A stretch of 64,000 nt of DNA, taken from Deltaproteobacteria bacterium SG8_13 (GTDB taxonomy: Bacteria; Desulfobacterota; Desulfobacteria; Desulfobacterales; SG8-13). Location of the stretch: contig LJNK01000005.1 in NCBI GenBank assembly GCA_001303025.1, positions 19,084 through 83,083 on the forward strand. The letters run 5' to 3'. Positions 46,401-54,348 of the stretch are shown here, one piece after another. The translations under genes were made by a program, and so were the position numbers. The notes beneath the pieces are model-generated. The model worked only from the letters and a program-made list of their open reading frames with translations. It ran no database searches and was not told the origin of the DNA. Each line of letters opens with the position of its first letter. Position 1 is the first letter of the stretch.

Positions 46401-47856
46401 CCACGAACCGATATTTCAGGAAACCATGGAGGACAGCGGGCTGAACAAGTACCTGTTCGACATGGCCAACATCCGCAACCAGAACTCCTGGGTGCACTCC
46501 AACGACAAGCCGACCGCAACCGCCAAGGCCAAGGACCTGGTGCGCATGGCGGTCTCCCGGGCGGCCACCCTCAAGCAGATGGAGGAAAAGGTTATCCCGG
46601 TCAACAAGCAGGCTCTGGTGGTCGGTGGCGGCATTGCCGGCATGAATGCCGCCCTGAACCTCAGCCGCCAGGGCTACCAGTCGGTCCTTGTGGAAAAAGA
46701 TACCGAACTGGGCGGGATGGCCCGCCGGCTGCATCACACCATCGAGGGCGCAGACATCCAGGCCTACATGAAGGGGCTGGTCGGTGAAGTGCAGAAAGAC
46801 AAGAACATCGAGGTGCTGACCGGTGCCCGGATCGCCGGATTCAGGGGATTTCAGGGCAATTTCACCACAGAGGTGGAAATGGGAGAAGCCAAAGAGTCGC
46901 AGAAAATCGACCACGGCGTGATCATCGTTGCCACCGGGGCAAACGAATACAAGCCCAAGGAGTTTTTCTACGGTGAAGACGAGCGGGTGGTCACCCAGTT
47001 GGAGCTCGGAGACCGGCTGGAAGAAAAAGGCGCCGGCGACCTTTCCAACGTGGTGATGATCCAGTGCGTCGGGTCGCGCAACGATGAAAACCCCAACTGC
47101 TCGCGCATCTGCTGCCAGAATGCGGTAAAAAACGCCCTGGCCATCAAGCGCGACAACCCGGATGCCCAGGTTTTCATCCTCTACCGGGACATCCGCACTT
47201 ACGGCTTGCTGGAAGACTACTACACCGAAGCCCGCCAGAAAGGGGTGATCTTCATCCGTTTCGACAGCGATGCTCCCCCGGCGGTGGAAACCTCGAAGGA
47301 CGGTGTGCTGGTCACCGTAAAGGATCACGTCCTACAGCTCGACGTGCAGATCCAGTCCGACTTGCTGGTGCTGAGCGCCGGCGTGGCCGCGGCCGACACG
47401 ACGGATCTGAGCGAGACCATGAAGCTCAACCGCGACCCCCAGGGCTTTTTCATCGAAGCGCACGTAAAGCTGCGGCCGGTGGATATGCCCAGCGAGGGGG
47501 TTTTCCTGTGCGGCACGGCCCACAGCCCCAAGCTGATTTCAGAGACCATCGCCCAGGCCCAGGCAGCCGCCTCGCGTGCCAGCACCTTTCTGGCCAAGGA
47601 TTCCATCAAGCTGTCGGCCATCAAGGCGCGGGTGGACATCGACAACTGTGTCAAATGCCTGACCTGCGTGCGCAGCTGTCCATTCGACGTGCCCACCTTC
47701 AACATCGAGAAAATGGAAATCGAAATTGACGAGGCCCTGTGCCGCGGCTGCGGGGTTTGCACCTCGGTCTGTCCGCGGCAGACCATCGACCTGGGGAACT
47801 TCGAGGATGAGCAGATCACCTGCAAAATTGACGCCCTGCTGGTAGGAGGAGAGTAA
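43417..47856 (+). CDS. hdrA: Selenocysteine HdrA: HdrA-GltD-HdrA fusion, electron-bifurcating type
   Basis: A 1479-residue flavoprotein if TGA 43597-43599 is selenocysteine (residue 61). Order: FAD-binding [35 protein letters not shown], where HdrA has the second Cys of DCxxC; 4Fe-4[13 protein letters not shown] (110-120); a GltD-like insertion (about 150-560) with [11 protein letters not shown] motif [17 protein letters not shown] and NAD(P) motif [16 protein letters not shown]; Cys-rich [16 protein letters not shown] (about 620); remaining HdrA part; a second HdrA (925 onward) with FAD motif [17 protein letters not shown]; and two terminal ferredoxin motifs. HdrA is the bifurcating subunit of heterodisulfide reductase complexes; the GltD-like part may add an NAD(P)H site. 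Start has GAGGGG upstream. mvhD follows with a 1-bp overlap. Confidence 0.92.
43615..43632 (+). promoter_or_regulatory. Candidate bacterial SECIS hairpin in hdrA
   Basis: Starting 16 nt after the UGA, CUGGUCG (43615-43621) pairs with CGGCCGG (43626-43632) over 7 bp (two G-U pairs) around an AGGU loop, similar to the AGGUCU loop of the E. coli fdhF element. Confidence 0.6.
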
Positions 47857-48278
47857 TGTCCGATTTCGAACCGACGATCATCGCGTTTTGCTGCAATTAC
47901 TGAGGGTACTCGGCCGCGGACCTGGCAGGTTCCATGCGACTCGAGTATCCGGCGAGCGTTAAAATCATCCATGTCCCCTGCTCCGGCAAGGTGGATGTGC
48001 TCCATCTGCTGCGGGCGATCCAGAAAGGGGCCGACGGGGCTTACATCGTCGGCTGTCTGGAAGGTTCGTGTCATTTCAACGAGGGCAACTACCGGGCCAA
48101 AGAGCGGGTGCAGTACGTCAGCAGTCTGCTGGAGGAAGTCGGCATCGAAGGAGATCGCGTCCGGATGTACAATCTCACCTCCGGGGAAGGGCCGACGTTT
48201 GCGGCCTATGCAAAAGAAATGACGGATCACATACGGGCCCTGGGACCCAATCCGATTAAAAGTAAGGTCAAATCCTAA
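47856..48278 (+). CDS. mvhD: Selenocysteine MvhD-type electron-transfer subunit
   Basis: A 140-residue 2Fe-2S protein if TGA 47901-47903 is selenocysteine (residue 16). The N-terminus reads IIAFCCNY-U-GYSAADLAGS, where MvhD/VhuD proteins have CxxC. The other cluster ligands are in HVPCSGKVD and VGCLEGSCHF. MvhD links a hydrogenase or other input dehydrogenase to HdrA. Without the readthrough neither the first 15 residues nor the remainder would make a complete MvhD. It shares TAATG with the hdrA stop and is 15 bp before the hdrCB-like gene. No mvhA/mvhG hydrogenase subunits are nearby, so electrons probably come from another donor. Confidence 0.9.
47918..47933 (+). promoter_or_regulatory. Candidate bacterial SECIS hairpin in mvhD
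   Basis: Starting 15 nt after the UGA, GGACCU pairs with AGG-UCC with one bulged U, around a GGC loop. A bulged U in the upper stem and G in the loop are features of bacterial SECIS elements. Confidence 0.6.
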
Positions 48279-48293
48279 GCGAAGGAGTGTTTT

Positions 48294-49613
48294 ATGGCGG
48301 AAGAAGCAATCAAGCTTGGCGTTAAAAAAAGCCTTTTCATCGACAAAGTCAAGGAGCTGCTGCCCGACGGCGGGAATCTGAATTTGTGCCTGACCTGCGG
48401 GGCCTGCTCGGCCGGCTGCCCGGCCACCGGAATCAGCGGCATGGACCCGCGCAAGTTCCTGCGCATGGCTGCTCTGGGCATGGACGAAGAGCTGCTCAAA
48501 TCCGACTGGTGCTGGTTTTGCACGATGTGCCAGCGCTGCATCTATGTCTGCCCCATGCAGATCAACATCCCCCAGCTGGTATTCTACGCACGCCAGAGCC
48601 GGCCGCGCGAAGAGCGGCCCAAAGGAATCCTGGGCTCCTGTGACATGGCCCTGCGAAGCGACACCTGCAGCGCCATGGGCGCCAGCGAAGAGGATTTCCA
48701 GTTCGTGGTCGAAGACGTGCTGGAGGAGTACCAGGAAGGTCAGCCCGAGTTTGCCGATATGCAGGCACCGATAAACAAAAAGGGCGCCAAGTACTTTCTG
48801 AACCAGAACTCCCGGGAGCCGGTGACCGAGCCGGACGAGATGGTGCCGTTGTGGAAGATACTGCACTCCGTCGGTGCGGATTGGACGTACGGCACCAAGG
48901 GCTGGGCCGCGGAAAACTACTGCATGTTCATGGCCGACGACGAGTCCTGGAAGCACATCGTGGAGGTAAAAGCCAAAGCGGTGGATGACCTAGGGTGCAA
49001 GTACTGGCTCAACACTGAATGAGGTCACGAGCTGTTCGCAGTCCGGGTCGGACTGCAAAAGTTCAAGATCGATCACAAATTCGAGATTATCAGCATCATT
49101 CAGCTCTATGCCAAGTGGATCCGGGAGGGCCGGTTGAAAGTCAACAGCGACTGGAACAAGGACCGCAAGATCAGATTCACGGTCCAGGATCCCTGCCAGC
49201 TTGTGCGCAAGAGCTTCGGCGACCCGGTCGCAGACGACCTGCGTTACGTCGTCAAGGCCGTTGTGGGCGAAGAGAACTATTTCGACATGACCCCCAACAA
49301 GAGCAACAACTACTGCTGCGGCGGTGGCGGCGGGTTCCTGCAGTCCGGATATCCGGACGAGCGGCGCCAGTACGGCAAGTACAAATTCGACCAGATCATG
49401 AAAACCGGTGCCGATTACTGCATCACCCCCTGTCACAACTGCCACGCCCAGGTTCACGACCTCAGCGAGCATTACGAAGGCGGATTTCACACCGTGCACC
49501 TGTGGACCCTGATCTGTCTGTCCATGGGGATTCTCGGTCCCAAGGAACGCGAGTACCTGGGCGATGACCTGAAAGACGTACTGATGTTTCACCCGGAGAT
49601 GGATGACTATTGA
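48294..49613 (+). CDS. Selenocysteine HdrC-HdrB (HdrD-like) fusion
   Basis: A 439-residue iron-sulfur protein if TGA 49020-49022 is selenocysteine (residue 243). The N-terminal HdrC-like part has two 4Fe-4S motifs (CLTCGACSAGCP at 32-42 and CWFCTMCQRCIYVCP at 73-86). The C-terminal HdrB/CCG part contains KYWLNTE-U-GHELFAV, where CCG-domain proteins have ECGH, then VQDPCQLVRKS, NYCCGGGGGF and the terminal TPCHNCHAQVHDL. CCG domains hold the non-cubane clusters that act on disulfide substrates. In the classical complex HdrB and HdrC are separate; here they are one chain, as in HdrD/DsrK. It is followed 51 bp later by metV. The true substrate (heterodisulfide or another) is unknown. Confidence 0.9.
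49038..49056 (+). promoter_or_regulatory. Bacterial SECIS hairpin in the hdrCB-like gene
   Basis: Starting 16 nt after the UGA, GCAGUCC and GGACUGC form a perfect 7-bp stem around a GGGUC loop. This is the clearest structure of the five and closely resembles the E. coli fdhF element in distance and loop. Confidence 0.75.
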
Positions 49614-49664
49614 TGCGTGTGTTGTGTATCGTGTGAACGGCTTACCGGCAGGACTGGAGGAACC

Positions 49665-50342
49665 ATGATTGTAGCGAAACGAAAGCCCTTTGACGAACTC
49701 AAGGAGATGATCAAACCCTACAAGAAAGTGCTCAACGTGGGGTGCGGAACCTGTGTATCGGTCTGCCTGGCAGGCGGCGAAAAAGAGGTCGCCGTGCTCA
49801 ACGCCGAACTGGACATGGCCCGCAAGCTGGACGACAACCCGATCGAGCTGGGGGCGGTCACCTTAGAGCGTCAGTGCGACCAGGAATACCTGGCCGAGCT
49901 GGACGATATGATCGGTGATTACGATGCCGTCGTTTCCATGGCCTGCGGCGTCGGCATCCAGTTCCTGGCCGAGCGGTTTCCCGAAAAACCGGTCTTTCCC
50001 GGTGTGGACACCACCGGTTTGGCCGTCAACCAGGACGTGGGCTTTTACGAAGAGCGCTGCCGTTCCTGCGGGGCGTGCGTGCTCGGCATGACCGGCGGCA
50101 TATGCCCGGTCACCATGTGCGCCAAGGGACTGTACAACGGACCCTGCGGCGGTACCAACAAGGGCAAGTGTGAAATCAGCCAGGACCAGCCTTGCGCATG
50201 GTTCCAGATTCACGAACGGCTCAGCAAGCAAGGCCGCCTGGACCTGATCATGGGCTACAAGGAACCGGTGGAATGGCTCGACCAGGTGCCGCGCATGACC
50301 ATTCAGCCGGGTTACAAGAAACCGGAAGAAGAAAAAGCATAG
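49665..50342 (+). CDS. metV: MetV, zinc/Fe-S partner of methylene-tetrahydrofolate reductase
   Basis: A 225-residue protein related to the MTHFR C-terminal/MetV family. Cys motifs include VGCGTCVSVCLAGG near the start, VSMACGVGIQ, and a cluster-binding C-terminal part CRSCGACVLGMTGGICPVTMC and NGPCGGTNKGKCE. The ATG at 49665 follows CTGGAGG. In acetogens MetV forms a complex with MetF, linking it to an Hdr module. Its place directly between the hdr genes and metF fits that arrangement well. Function by homology and context. Confidence 0.92.
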   Translation: MIVAKRKPFDELKEMIKPYKKVLNVGCGTCVSVCLAGGEKEVAVLNAELDMARKLDDNPIELGAVTLERQCDQEYLAELDDMIGDYDAVVSMACGVGIQFLAERFPEKPVFPGVDTTGLAVNQDVGFYEERCRSCGACVLGMTGGICPVTMCAKGLYNGPCGGTNKGKCEISQDQPCAWFQIHERLSKQGRLDLIMGYKEPVEWLDQVPRMTIQPGYKKPEEEKA

Positions 50343-50402
50343 CAAGCGATTCGATTCGTTGATCGATCCGATTGTTTAACCAGCGAATATGGGGTGGGTC
50401 TT

Positions 50403-51350
50403 ATGAGTACAGAAGGAAATGGCTATAAGTCAGGCAGCAATCTTGAAAAGGTGCTCGCAGCAGGCGAGTTTGCGTTTACCGGAGAGCTCGGCCCGCCGCG
50501 GGGGTGCAACGCAGAAGAGGTCCGCCACAAGGCCTCTTTTCTGAAGGGCAACGTCGACTCGGTCAACATTACCGATAACCAGACCGCAGTGGTGCGCATG
50601 GCCAGCTGGGCCGCCTGCCTGCTGTTGATCCAGGAGGGTCTGGAACCGAACTTTCAGATGGTCTGCCGCGACCGCAACCGGCTGGCCATGCAAGCCGACA
50701 TCCTGGGCGCCTATGCCCACGGCGTGCGCAACATGCTCTGTTTGTCCGGCGACCACCAGATGTTCGGGGATCATCCCCAGGCCAAGGGCGTGTTCGACAT
50801 CGATTCCATGCAGCTGATCCGCATGGTGAAAACCATGCGCGACGAAGGCAAGTTTCTGGCCGGAGACGAGCTCGACGGGGTACCGAAGATGTTTATCGGC
50901 GCGGCCGCCAACCCGTTCGCCGATCCCTTCGAGTGGCGGGTGCACCGGCTGGCAAAAAAAGTGGATGCCGGCGTCGATTTCATCCAGACCCAGTGCATCT
51001 ACAACATGGAAAAATTCCGCGAATGGATCAGACAGGCCAACGACATGGGCCTGACCGAAAAGGCCTACATCCTGGCCGGCGTCACGCCCATGAAAAGCGT
51101 CGGGATGGCCAAGTACATGAAAAACCGGGTGCCGGGCATGGATGTGCCCGATGCGATCATCGAGCGACTGCAGGGAGCCGGCAAGGGCAAGGTGGCCGAC
51201 GAGGGCATCAAGATCGCCGTCGAGCAGATCGAGGAGTTCAAGGAGATGAAGGGCGTGCACGGGGTGCACCTGATGGCCATCGAGTGGGAGCACAAGGTGC
51301 CGGAAATCGCCGAACTCGCCAAGGTGCTGCCCCGGCCGCAGATCAAGTAG
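50403..51350 (+). CDS. metF: 5,10-Methylenetetrahydrofolate reductase
   Basis: A 315-residue MTHFR with the TIM-barrel core: AFTGELGPPRGCNAEE with the catalytic Glu, VNITDNQTAVVRMA, FQMVCRDRNRLAMQADILGA and NMLCLSGDHQ for flavin and folate binding, VDFIQTQCIYNMEKF and LAGVTPMKS. It reduces methylene-THF to methyl-THF in the methyl branch of the Wood-Ljungdahl pathway, run in either direction. ATG 50403 has GGGGTGGG upstream; an in-frame GTG at 50394 is less likely. It ends the hdr-met operon, with a strong terminator 21 bp later. Confidence 0.96.
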   Translation: MSTEGNGYKSGSNLEKVLAAGEFAFTGELGPPRGCNAEEVRHKASFLKGNVDSVNITDNQTAVVRMASWAACLLLIQEGLEPNFQMVCRDRNRLAMQADILGAYAHGVRNMLCLSGDHQMFGDHPQAKGVFDIDSMQLIRMVKTMRDEGKFLAGDELDGVPKMFIGAAANPFADPFEWRVHRLAKKVDAGVDFIQTQCIYNMEKFREWIRQANDMGLTEKAYILAGVTPMKSVGMAKYMKNRVPGMDVPDAIIERLQGAGKGKVADEGIKIAVEQIEEFKEMKGVHGVHLMAIEWEHKVPEIAELAKVLPRPQIK

Positions 51351-51370
51351 CCGTTCTTATTTTTCTAAAA

Positions 51371-51413
51371 AAATGAAAAACCCGGTTCTCCAGCACAACC
51401 GGGTTTTTCATTT
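51371..51413. terminator. Strong bidirectional intrinsic terminator after metF
   Basis: A perfect stem of at least 13 bp: GAAAAACCCGGTT (51375-51387) pairs with AACCGGGTTTTTC (51397-51409) around a 9-base loop, extended to 16 bp by flanking AAT/ATT. T-tracts follow on both strands, so it can end metF and the opposing small gene. Confidence 0.9.
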
Positions 51414-51452
51414 CAGCCACAATCCTGCAAACAAACTGGTTAATCCGGTCGT

Positions 51453-51665
51453 TCAGAGATCTTCGTTTGACGGGACTTCCGGCGGTGCGCTCCACTCCTC
51501 GGGGTGTCTTTCAAGAAAATGGATAGGGCATGCTGTCCGATGCTTGCAATAGCCGTTTGGATCCTGGCAGGCCAGGCACTCTGCACACACATCTACTTCG
51601 TGCTTCATGCAGGTATAGGGTTTTTCCGCATCTTCGGGGCAGGTGCACCGAGCCACTTCCAGCAT
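51453..51665 (-). CDS. Small Cys-rich protein of unknown function
   Basis: A 70-residue protein with eight Cys: CTCPEDAEKPYTCMKHEVDVC, ECLACQDPNGYCKHRTAC, suggesting a metal-binding (zinc or Fe-S) knuckle. It is hydrophilic, with no signal peptide. GAGAAGGG lies immediately before the ATG. It is convergent with metF across the shared terminator and upstream of nothing obvious, although the DUF3786 gene lies 109 bp further on the same strand. I do not recognise a named family; composition and codon pattern support a real gene. Confidence 0.75.
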   Translation of the reverse strand: MLEVARCTCPEDAEKPYTCMKHEVDVCAECLACQDPNGYCKHRTACPIHFLERHPEEWSAPPEVPSNEDL

Positions 51666-51773
51666 CCCTTCTCTTTACCGTTTTATTACCGACAATTTTA
51701 GCAACCACACCTTTCGGGATCAACCTTTCAGAGCCACCACAGATGGATTGGTTTCAGGAAATCATGACTCAAA

Positions 51774-52601
51774 CTATTCAGTCTCCCCGCACAGCAGCTC
51801 TTTGACCCGCTCGCTGAGAAACATGATCGATTCGATATCGAGGTGCTCGACGATGGTCTCGTCAAACAGCAGCTTGACTTCCGCCCCGTAACCCTCTTTC
51901 GGTTCTTCGTCCCAGAAGGTCACCATCACCGGTATACGGGGCAGCGGGTGGAAAAGCATCGCCACATCCGCGCCCGGGGTGGCTTCACGTTGATCCTGGC
52001 CACCGATGTCCAATCCAGCCTGGTGAAGTGCCAGGGGATTGCCCTGGAACCGCTCGATCAGAGGGTTCTCCACGTGGGCCTTCATCGATTTGACCTTGGA
52101 AACCGTGTTGGGCAGCTCCACCAGCCCCTTCCAGGTGCCGGTCGGCATCCGCCGACCGCCCATGGCCATGTGGTTGTAAATGAAGGTCTGCTCCCACCAG
52201 TTGAGCGGATCGCCGCTTTTTTTCGTAATCCCGTCGGGCTGGATATAGATGGTTTCCTGAAAATACGGCAGCTCGAGGGTTTCTTTGCCCTCCACCGTCA
52301 CCAGTTTCCCGCCGATGCGCTCGGGCAGGTCGGCGATGGCCATGGAAGCAGCCCGCTGCTTGGCCCACAACAGGGCGTCGGCGGCCATGTCCTTTTTGGT
52401 CCACTTGCCGGCCTTGTACTGTTCCTCCAGTTCCTTTTCGGCGGCCGCCAGTGTTTCGGGTTCGATGTGCGGGCATTTGCGCAGCGGCAGCTTCTCCGAA
52501 ACCACCATGCTGGCAAAGGCCAGGCAGGTGGGGAAACCGCAGTCCCCGCAGTTGGTCCTGGGCAGGATTTTTTTGTACAGATCGACAACCGATAGGGCCA
52601 T
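51774..52601 (-). CDS. DUF3786 protein with N-terminal 4Fe-4S domain
   Basis: A 275-residue protein. Residues 1-50 carry a 4Fe-4S domain of the type found in the corrinoid Fe-S protein (LPRTNCGDCGFPTCLAFASM, RKCPHI). The remainder is a DUF3786 domain (ending with EVKLLFDETIVEHLDIESIMFLSERVKELL). Such proteins are common in anaerobes with the Wood-Ljungdahl pathway and may handle corrinoid or cluster chemistry, but the function is not proven. The start has GGAGGAA upstream and overlaps the OsmC stop by one base. Confidence 0.85.
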   Translation of the reverse strand: MALSVVDLYKKILPRTNCGDCGFPTCLAFASMVVSEKLPLRKCPHIEPETLAAAEKELEEQYKAGKWTKKDMAADALLWAKQRAASMAIADLPERIGGKLVTVEGKETLELPYFQETIYIQPDGITKKSGDPLNWWEQTFIYNHMAMGGRRMPTGTWKGLVELPNTVSKVKSMKAHVENPLIERFQGNPLALHQAGLDIGGQDQREATPGADVAMLFHPLPRIPVMVTFWDEEPKEGYGAEVKLLFDETIVEHLDIESIMFLSERVKELLCGETE

Positions 52602-52993
52602 TATTCCTCCAACTTCACTTCGATTTGCGGCGGAGAGGTCACGCTGCGCTTCACGGTGCACATCTCGGCGGCCCGAACCAGCGCGGTCCGATACTTTTCC
52701 GGAAAACCGTGGGGCAGTTTGACACGCATCCGGATGGTTTCGAACAGATGCGTTTTCTCGTTTTTCTCCGCCTGGACGGTCATCCGCAGTCCGTCGACGG
52801 CAATGCTTCGTTTTTCACAAAAGTAAAGGATGTATACGCCGGCGCAGGTGGCCAGCGATGCCAGAAACAGATCGTACGGCTCCGGTGCACTGCCGTCACC
52901 GCCTTCATCGCGGGGTTGGTCCGTGTGAACGGTATATTTTTTAAATTCAGCGTCGATTTTCTTCCCGCCGGGAAAGGTGATTTCCATCTCCAT
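52601..52993 (-). CDS. OsmC-family protein
   Basis: A 130-residue OsmC/YhfA-like protein with the two redox Cys of the family in LASLATCAGVYI and AAEMCTVKRS, and the substrate-side region GSAPEPYDLFLAS. OsmC proteins reduce organic hydroperoxides with thiols, and some in anaerobes have other thiol roles. It overlaps the DUF3786 gene by one base (TAATG), so the two are probably co-expressed. Confidence 0.9.
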   Translation of the reverse strand: MEMEITFPGGKKIDAEFKKYTVHTDQPRDEGGDGSAPEPYDLFLASLATCAGVYILYFCEKRSIAVDGLRMTVQAEKNEKTHLFETIRMRVKLPHGFPEKYRTALVRAAEMCTVKRSVTSPPQIEVKLEE

Positions 52994-53083
52994 TGGCTTT
53001 CCTTTCTTTTATCGCCCAGGCATATACACCCTCAACTGTTTTCCTTCAAGGTTCTTTTGGAGAGATAATCCGCGATGAGCCGC

Positions 53084-53131
53084 AAAAAATCCCCTCGCTT
53101 TGCTCCGCACATGCGGAGCGACAACGAGGGG
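53084..53131 (-). terminator. Intrinsic terminator of the DUF134-DUF5320 operon
   Basis: Nested stems: CCCCTCG (53091-53097) with CGAGGGG (53125-53131) and inside them GCTCCGC with GCGGAGC around an ACAT loop. On the minus strand the stem is followed by ATTTTTTG (53083-53090), a classical U-tract. Confidence 0.85.
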
Positions 53132-53176
53132 ACACCTGTATTTCAAGCCTCGCGGACCTTAGCCGCCGACAGCTCT

Positions 53177-53503
53177 TTACTGCTGCTCGGGTTTGACAGC
53201 ACCCAACGCTTCGATCCGTTTGCTGAGACGATCCAGCATGCTCGTCAGGGTTTCGGCTTCTGCCCGCAGTTTCTCGATTTCAGCGGCCGGCTCAATCGCC
53301 CTATCGGCTCCGAAGGGGCTTGCCAGTAACCATGCCCGGCAGCAGCCCCTCCTTCTGCCAATGCCGCCGCCGAATCCACGTCCACGTCCCGACCCGACAT
53401 CTGCCGGCTGATCCGCACCGGCGCCGGTAGGACTGCATCGCCCCCACCCGCCGCCGGTCAACGGACCGCCGCCCATGGGTCCTGTTTGATCCAAGCCTGG
53501 CAT
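53177..53503 (-). CDS. DUF5320-type Gly-rich protein (copy b)
   Basis: A 108-residue protein. It starts MPGLDQTGPMGGGPLTGGGW, the DUF5320 hallmark, has Gly/Arg/Cys-rich middle (GIGRRRGCCRAWL) and a C-terminal coiled coil (AAEIEKLRAEAETLTSMLDR). These small proteins are found beside NifX-like and ParA-ferredoxin genes in anaerobes; their role is unknown. ATG 53503 has a perfect AGGAGGTG site. It is the last gene before the terminator. Confidence 0.82.
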   Translation of the reverse strand: MPGLDQTGPMGGGPLTGGGWGRCSPTGAGADQPADVGSGRGRGFGGGIGRRRGCCRAWLLASPFGADRAIEPAAEIEKLRAEAETLTSMLDRLSKRIEALGAVKPEQQ

Positions 53504-53528
53504 TTGGACACCTCCTGTAGATAACAAA

Positions 53529-53732
53529 TCAGGATGCTGCGCCAACCGTCCGGCCGGATCTTCCGCGGCCTTTGCCGGCATCCTTGCCGGAGCCCTCTCC
53601 GCGTCCGCGACCGGATCCTGTCCCGGTGGCTGGCTGCGTGTTTTCACCTGCCGGGCGGCGTCTGCATCGTCCCTGCCCCCGGCCCGTGTTCGGCCCCTTT
53701 CCCCGGGGGCCGGTTCCATCACCTCGTGGCAT
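53529..53732 (-). CDS. DUF5320-type Gly/Arg-rich protein (copy a)
   Basis: A 67-residue protein starting MPRGDGTGPRGKGPNTGRGQ, a diverged DUF5320 start, followed by a Gly/Arg/Thr-rich tail with a single Cys. ATG 53732 follows AGGAGGTGACCC; the in-frame GTG within that site is not the start. It lies 25 bp before copy b and 47 bp after the DUF134 regulator. Confidence 0.7.
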   Translation of the reverse strand: MPRGDGTGPRGKGPNTGRGQGRCRRRPAGENTQPATGTGSGRGRGEGSGKDAGKGRGRSGRTVGAAS

Positions 53733-53779
53733 GCGGGTCACCTCCTTTCGTTTTCACCGGCACGGGATGTGTGAGCGAT

Positions 53780-54133
53780 TCAATCCCCTCGCCGTCTGCA
53801 CTGCCGGCCAAAGCCCTTTCCGCGGCTTCGCCTGCGTCTGCCCGGACCCCTCATTTCGAACACCCCGCCTCCGATGGAAAGGGCCTTGCCGGTGACAAGG
53901 GCCTCTCCCACGATACTGCGGGCCCGGTTCAGGATCCGACCGAATGTGTGGCGGGAGACCTCCATCAGGCCGGCTGCAGTCTGCTGGTCGAGACCCTCGA
54001 AATCACTGAGCCGAATCGCCTCCAGTTCCTCGACGGACAGGCGGACTTCCCCGGCCAATGGAACGCCCTGGGGAACGAACGAGGCAATGACTGGATAGCC
54101 GGAAACGCATCTCGGTATTTTGGGTCTCGGCAT
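53780..54133 (-). CDS. DUF134 transcriptional regulator
   Basis: A 117-residue DNA-binding protein of the DUF134 family: MPRPKIPRCVSGYPVIASF, LSVEELEAIRLSDFEGLDQQ, then a sigma-70-region-4-like helix-turn-helix with QQTAAGLMEVSRHTFGRIL and the family tail ALVTGKALSIGGG. ATG 54133 has AGGGAGA upstream. These regulators commonly flank NifX/ParA-ferredoxin loci. The paired GAGCATA inverted repeats overlapping both divergent promoters (54147-54166 and 54286-54307) are its likely binding sites, giving autoregulation and control of the opposite operon. Confidence 0.9.
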   Translation of the reverse strand: MPRPKIPRCVSGYPVIASFVPQGVPLAGEVRLSVEELEAIRLSDFEGLDQQTAAGLMEVSRHTFGRILNRARSIVGEALVTGKALSIGGGVFEMRGPGRRRRSRGKGFGRQCRRRGD

Positions 54134-54146
54134 ACGGTTCTCCCTG

Positions 54147-54193
54147 TTATGCTCTTTTGAGCATAATATAATATCAGCTTTAAAAAGTGTCAA
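54147..54193 (-). promoter_or_regulatory. DUF134 operon promoter with operator over the -10
   Basis: On the minus strand a perfect -35 TTGACA (54188-54193) and -10 TATATT (54165-54170) are 17 bp apart. TTATGCTC-TTTT-GAGCATAA (54147-54166), an 8-bp perfect inverted repeat, touches the -10 and covers the start region, as a repressor site would. Confidence 0.8.
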
Positions 54194-54261
54194 CACAAAT
54201 TATGATCATTTGATCTAAATTGTCTCAACCGAAAAAGTTCGCGCGAAGGGTCATTTTCTCC

Positions 54262-54307
54262 TTGACGGAAACCAAAACCATCTCTATTATGAGCATATAC
54301 TCATAAT
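54262..54307 (+). promoter_or_regulatory. NifX/ParA operon promoter with operator over the -10
   Basis: TTGACG (54262-54267) and TATTAT (54285-54290) are 17 bp apart. ATTATGAG-CATATA-CTCATAAT (54286-54307), an 8-bp perfect inverted repeat containing GAGCATA as in the opposite operator, overlaps the -10. Confidence 0.8.
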
Positions 54308-54348
54308 AAATCAAGTACACATTCTGCCTAAAACAAGGAGAAAGCACC

